Shown here one piece after another: positions 60,481 through 64,000 of a stretch of 64,000 bases of DNA. A model generated the notes under the pieces. That model was given only the letters and a program-made list of their open reading frames with translations, was not told the origin of the DNA and did not search any database. The DNA is from Fasciola hepatica (taxonomy: Eukaryota > Platyhelminthes > Trematoda > Plagiorchiida > Fasciolidae), in contig CANUEZ040000113.1 in the NCBI GenBank assembly GCA_948099385.1, forward strand, positions 11,792,501-11,856,500, in the 5' to 3' direction. The position numbers were made by a program, and so were the translations under genes. Position 1 is the first letter of the stretch, and each line of letters opens with the position of its first letter.

Positions 60481-62024
60481 ACTAACTCCCAATGCACAGT
60501 CAATTGCACAATCTCGCGATCAGTTCAAATATGAAATAGTTTCGGATAATCAATTCGCCAGTTGATGCTGGTGGTCAGTTTTGCAGTGACAGCAAAACCC
60601 TAGTGCAGTGGACACATCGGTGAGGTATTACGTACCCTAATGTGCAGTCGGCACTCTAACAGGCATCGGGTCGTCGTGGTGATTGCATCGTTAGATAGAT
60701 GTATGCACACACGCCAGTTTGTGTGCGTGCGTACGTGTTTGCCCTCAACCGTGCGTGTGCGCAAATGCAGAGAGCGACATGCAGACACGCACGAACAGAA
60801 AGCACTGACCAACCAGCGTAAACCAGCTCACCAACGTTGCCTTAATTTTCTGATTGGCTTCAAGATGCCGATTGAATATAGCTAACAGGTACGTGCTTAC
60901 TTGGGCCGGTAACACCTGTTACGTACGCACATATCACACGTGCACATTGGTGCAGCCACACTTGAGTATTCGTGTGTTTGTACCTGTGGACATCGGCCAC
61001 TTGGTGCTGTCTCGACAGTTAATTAGGCGATCATTTTATCGGCTAGCCACAGCACGCACTTCACAAGTGCAGGTCGTGTGTGAGTTTTCTGACTAGTCGG
61101 CACGAGTCCCACACACGCACTTTTGCACAAAAGCATGTACACACGCGCACACAAGGCAGCATAGTCTCCAGTAGCGAGCATCCATGAATAGGAGTGCTCG
61201 TTCGAACATTTTCAAATCAGATTTCGCTTTTGAGTTTATTTTTATGCATCACACGAAGACACCCATCGACTCTCTGAACTTGAACGTAGAAGTCAATAGC
61301 ATTAAATTGCACGATGTATTCCGGACCATTTCGCTGCATCTTCGCTAGTGCATACTGCTGTCAAAGTGATCATTTATAAATGGTAAACTGAACGTTCTCA
61401 TGAGACCAAAGGCAAAAGTACAAACACACACACACAAATAATGCTAGCAATGTTTTCAATTCCTCAAACGTCGTCTCTGAACTTGGTTTGAAGGCTGGAA
61501 CGACAATGCACCAGTGGGCATGTGAATTGCATTGAATTCTTATCGACCCACGCATTACTGCTCACTTCAGCTTTCCTATCACTCGGTTGGTAGGGAATTC
61601 ATAATTTCACTTTTGCTTTCACACAGAGACTTTTCCGACTGATCATGAGATAAAAAAAGGAGTGGGAAAATTGAACAAAATTTGCTCCATTTTTTAGTCG
61701 AAATGGACGAATGAGAACACACGAGGTACAATCTGAATTTGAGGTTTGCGTCTTTTGAATCAGCACTAACCTTGAGAAGCACTGTGATGCACGGTCCTTG
61801 AAAATCTCGGGTGTCATTTGGTATCTCGTGAATACTTACAGACGGATGGGATTTTTGATGAATTATGAACAATCAGTGCATGCCACATTTATCGAAGAAC
61901 AAATTCTGATCTTAGAGTAATATAAATCATACCAATGTAGACGATCTTTTTGTACTGAACTATACTATACAGTACCGTATTGTATCGTATTGTTAAACTG
62001 ATCCAAATGTTAAAAATCATTAAC
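60481..62024. other. No gene seen
   Basis: Sequence rich in short CGTG/CACG-type motifs (60690-61150) but without arrays, transposon segments or exon-like frames that I can support. Confidence 0.45.
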
Positions 62025-62095
62025 CCCAGCGGGATTCGAACTGAGGGATAGATGTCATTCACGCTTTTGTCCAGCTTTAGTGCGGTGTGATTCAG
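62025..62095 (-). repeat. tRNA-like fragment, minus strand
   Basis: The B box CAGTTCGAATCCCGCTGGGG is present on the minus strand. The D-arm region is not convincing. Likely a SINE head remnant. Confidence 0.4.
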
Positions 62096-62109
62096 TTGAA
62101 ACTCACAGC

Positions 62110-62205
62110 AAGGCCCCGTAGTTCAGCCCATAGAAGCCACAGGGCAATGCAGAGTGGACGCGGCGTCCATACATGGGCTCGATTCCCGCCAAGGTCAATA
62201 ACATT
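62110..62205 (+). repeat. tRNA-like fragment, plus strand
   Basis: 'ggccccgtagttcagcccatagaag' (A-box-like) and GGGCTCGATTCCC (B-box-like) are about 50 bases apart. It lies 15 bases from an oppositely oriented tRNA-like fragment. It does not fold into a clean cloverleaf. Confidence 0.4.
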
Positions 62206-62784
62206 TAATATTTAAATCGATTCTCTATTTTTCAAATCTCCCAAACTGTGTTGTATTGTAACCCCGACCGTTACATTTTTAACCCCCTACTGATCTCCCC
62301 TTTGCAAATTCATAAAGTTTATGCTGCAGAACCAGAATGCATCACCACACAGTCCGTGAGAGTGGTATATCGATTATACGATACCATGATGCTTAAAATG
62401 CAAATGGAACAATCCAGTCAGATTGCCTCCCTCCCTGTAACACGTGCCAGTTTCACACACCGGTGACTGGGCTATTTTTGTTTCATTTCATGAACTGCTC
62501 ACGCATGCCCAGCTGCACTTTGGACTTGAGTCAATATGCAAAATACACACACTGAGATATGTGGGATCTCTTTCTTCCAGGCACCTCAGAAAACTGCACC
62601 TCCCCAATCGGTTCGGTATTCTACCTAGTTCGACTCTAATCTTCATTGGAGAACTTTAGAATTACTCTACAATTGTCCTATTCATGTCAGAACTCATCAG
62701 CAGTATCAACCCATCCAAGGTGATCCGAACACGGCGTAGCAGATCGGAAAAAGAAAGCGTGAAAAACACTGACTTGCAGCTCCC

Positions 62785-62925
62785 ACCTCCGGGGATTCGA
62801 GTTCCAGTGAGAAGACTGGATGGTTTTGTACCGATGATGATTTACAGCTTTTCTATGGTTTCTATCAATGAATATGACATTGATGCCATGTGACGAACCA
62901 TTCCCTAAACAACTCAGATCTTCTT
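62785..62925 (+). mobile_element. Old family C copy, right half
   Basis: The B box GGGGATTCGAGTTCC, then 'tgatgatttacagcttttc', 'tatggtttctatcaatgaat' and 'tgccatgtgacgaaccattcc', follow the order of the right half of the 19.3-kb copy with many substitutions. Confidence 0.5.
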
Positions 62926-64000
62926 CTGCTTGAATACTAGGTTATGATCGATAGCTCTCGTCAACGATTTCCATGGATAGATGCTTTCAGACAAACCATT
63001 AAACAGTCAAGGTCATTTAAGAAACCGGAGAGCTACGATGAAACCCGCACATCCGTGTGCCGATAAGTGAACTCATGCAGTGTGTGCGTGTGTGTGGCTA
63101 ATAAGTTATAGATACCAAAAGGATGTTTTCATAGTGATAAACACTTTCTATACAGAAAAAAAGAAGTTTGAACCTGTAGTAAGGTAGGATGTGCACCAAT
63201 ACCGGCTTTCGTGCACACTAATTTTGTTTGATTAACATGATTCTGAAACCTTCGCGTTCCGAGTCAGCTGTAGGAAACAGATGAGCCATCGTAGCGCCAG
63301 ACTGCTGATCTTTCCCGCGGTGTTGCTCTTTTTAAACAGAGTTTGATCCCCAGGTAATTTACAGTGGCAGAACGAGAGCTGTGAGAAACGAACGTTCGTC
63401 TCAAGCACGTACGTATTCTTATAAGGATGGTGGGGATCTGACCAATCGTACGTAATGAAATAACCTGGACTCGGACTACACGCAATGGAAGAACGACAAG
63501 ACCAGACAAGAACAGCAAGAATGTATTCTGTTACATTTGGTTAGAGCTCACTCGCTTATATACAAGAACAGGCTAAAATTCATTGGCAGGTAACGTCCTG
63601 ATCAATCACAAGGAGACTTCGCTGTATCTAAACGATCTAACATTTACGCTTCGGTTTTACGCGATTGGCTGGATACTGCAAAAGAAGCTATAGCTCTCTG
63701 GACAGTGTGTGTGGAGACCCTCGAATCTCTGCAGGATCTCTGAACTTTAAAAATCTGCCAGCTTTCTCCTTGTAGACTTCTACAAAATGCACAGAAGCCT
63801 ATTCTTAAGGTGACCAAGTTTTCTACTAGACTGATTTTGGAACTTCATACAATGTCAGTTAGACTCACAGAAGCCGTTTACCCAGCTCTACCATCTTACC
63901 CGTGCAGTGGTTTATTCTTGTCAAGGAGACAAAAAACATTAGCAGTTCATTGCGAGTAGTACTTTCTGCTGGCAATAGTGAATGAAGCATTGATATAAAG
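62926..64000. other. No gene seen to the window end
   Basis: The minus-strand frame 63264-63518 has no recognisable domain and no convincing splice sites. No repeat family was identified here. Confidence 0.4.

Noticed and set aside
1..64000. CRISPR arrays, bacterial operons, integrons or prophage
   Set aside because: The sequence is clearly eukaryotic: split genes, SINEs, LINEs and dinucleotide arrays, with no regularly spaced identical repeats.

Overview
The window looks like a repeat-rich, gene-poor stretch of a metazoan nuclear genome, most likely a flatworm and probably a digenean fluke. This is inferred from the kinds of element present: decayed RTE-like and CR1/Jockey-like LINEs, a Gypsy-type gag remnant of the kind known from flukes, several tRNA-derived SINE families, many (AC/GT)n arrays and one very long intron. 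GC content is moderate by eye, not the AT-rich composition of schistosomes. No database was searched, so the organism call is tentative. There are no operons, CRISPR arrays or rRNA genes.

The best-supported gene is on the minus strand. Its first exon (59587-60290) encodes a signal peptide, a Cys-containing N-cap, leucine-rich repeats and the first half of an LRR C-terminal cap. A second exon (27825-28275) encodes the second half of that cap, an acidic linker, one membrane helix and a short basic tail. The splice phases match exactly (two bases plus one base), the domain halves complement each other and both splice sites are good. I therefore read them as one gene for a type I membrane LRR protein of about 384 residues, with a 31.3-kb intron. 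The stop codon lies inside a GTAAGT donor motif, so the coding region may continue further downstream.

Inside that intron are weaker exon candidates: a two-exon C-terminal piece of a multi-pass membrane protein (31699-32224, minus), one further minus-strand exon (33310-33445), and two plus-strand exons (32586-32642 and 34430-34674). A plus-strand terminal exon (26803-27012) may belong to a gene convergent with the LRR gene.

The rest is mobile DNA and simple repeats. Region 14.9-17.2 kb is a graveyard of a Gypsy gag, a LINE and SINEs. Regions 23.0-26.2 and 40.8-42.8 kb hold RTE-like LINE copies; in the second block one LINE has inserted into another. SINE families A and B are scattered on both strands throughout. 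A third family, C, has a tRNA-like core and an arm ending ATGATTCATCATGC. It occurs as three insertions bounded by perfect 11-12-bp target duplications, each with inverted or duplicated modules (19.3, 52.6 and 57.7 kb), plus older copies. This is the most unusual content of the window.

Sequence from 60.5 kb to the end, and most of the first 14 kb, shows no gene I can support.
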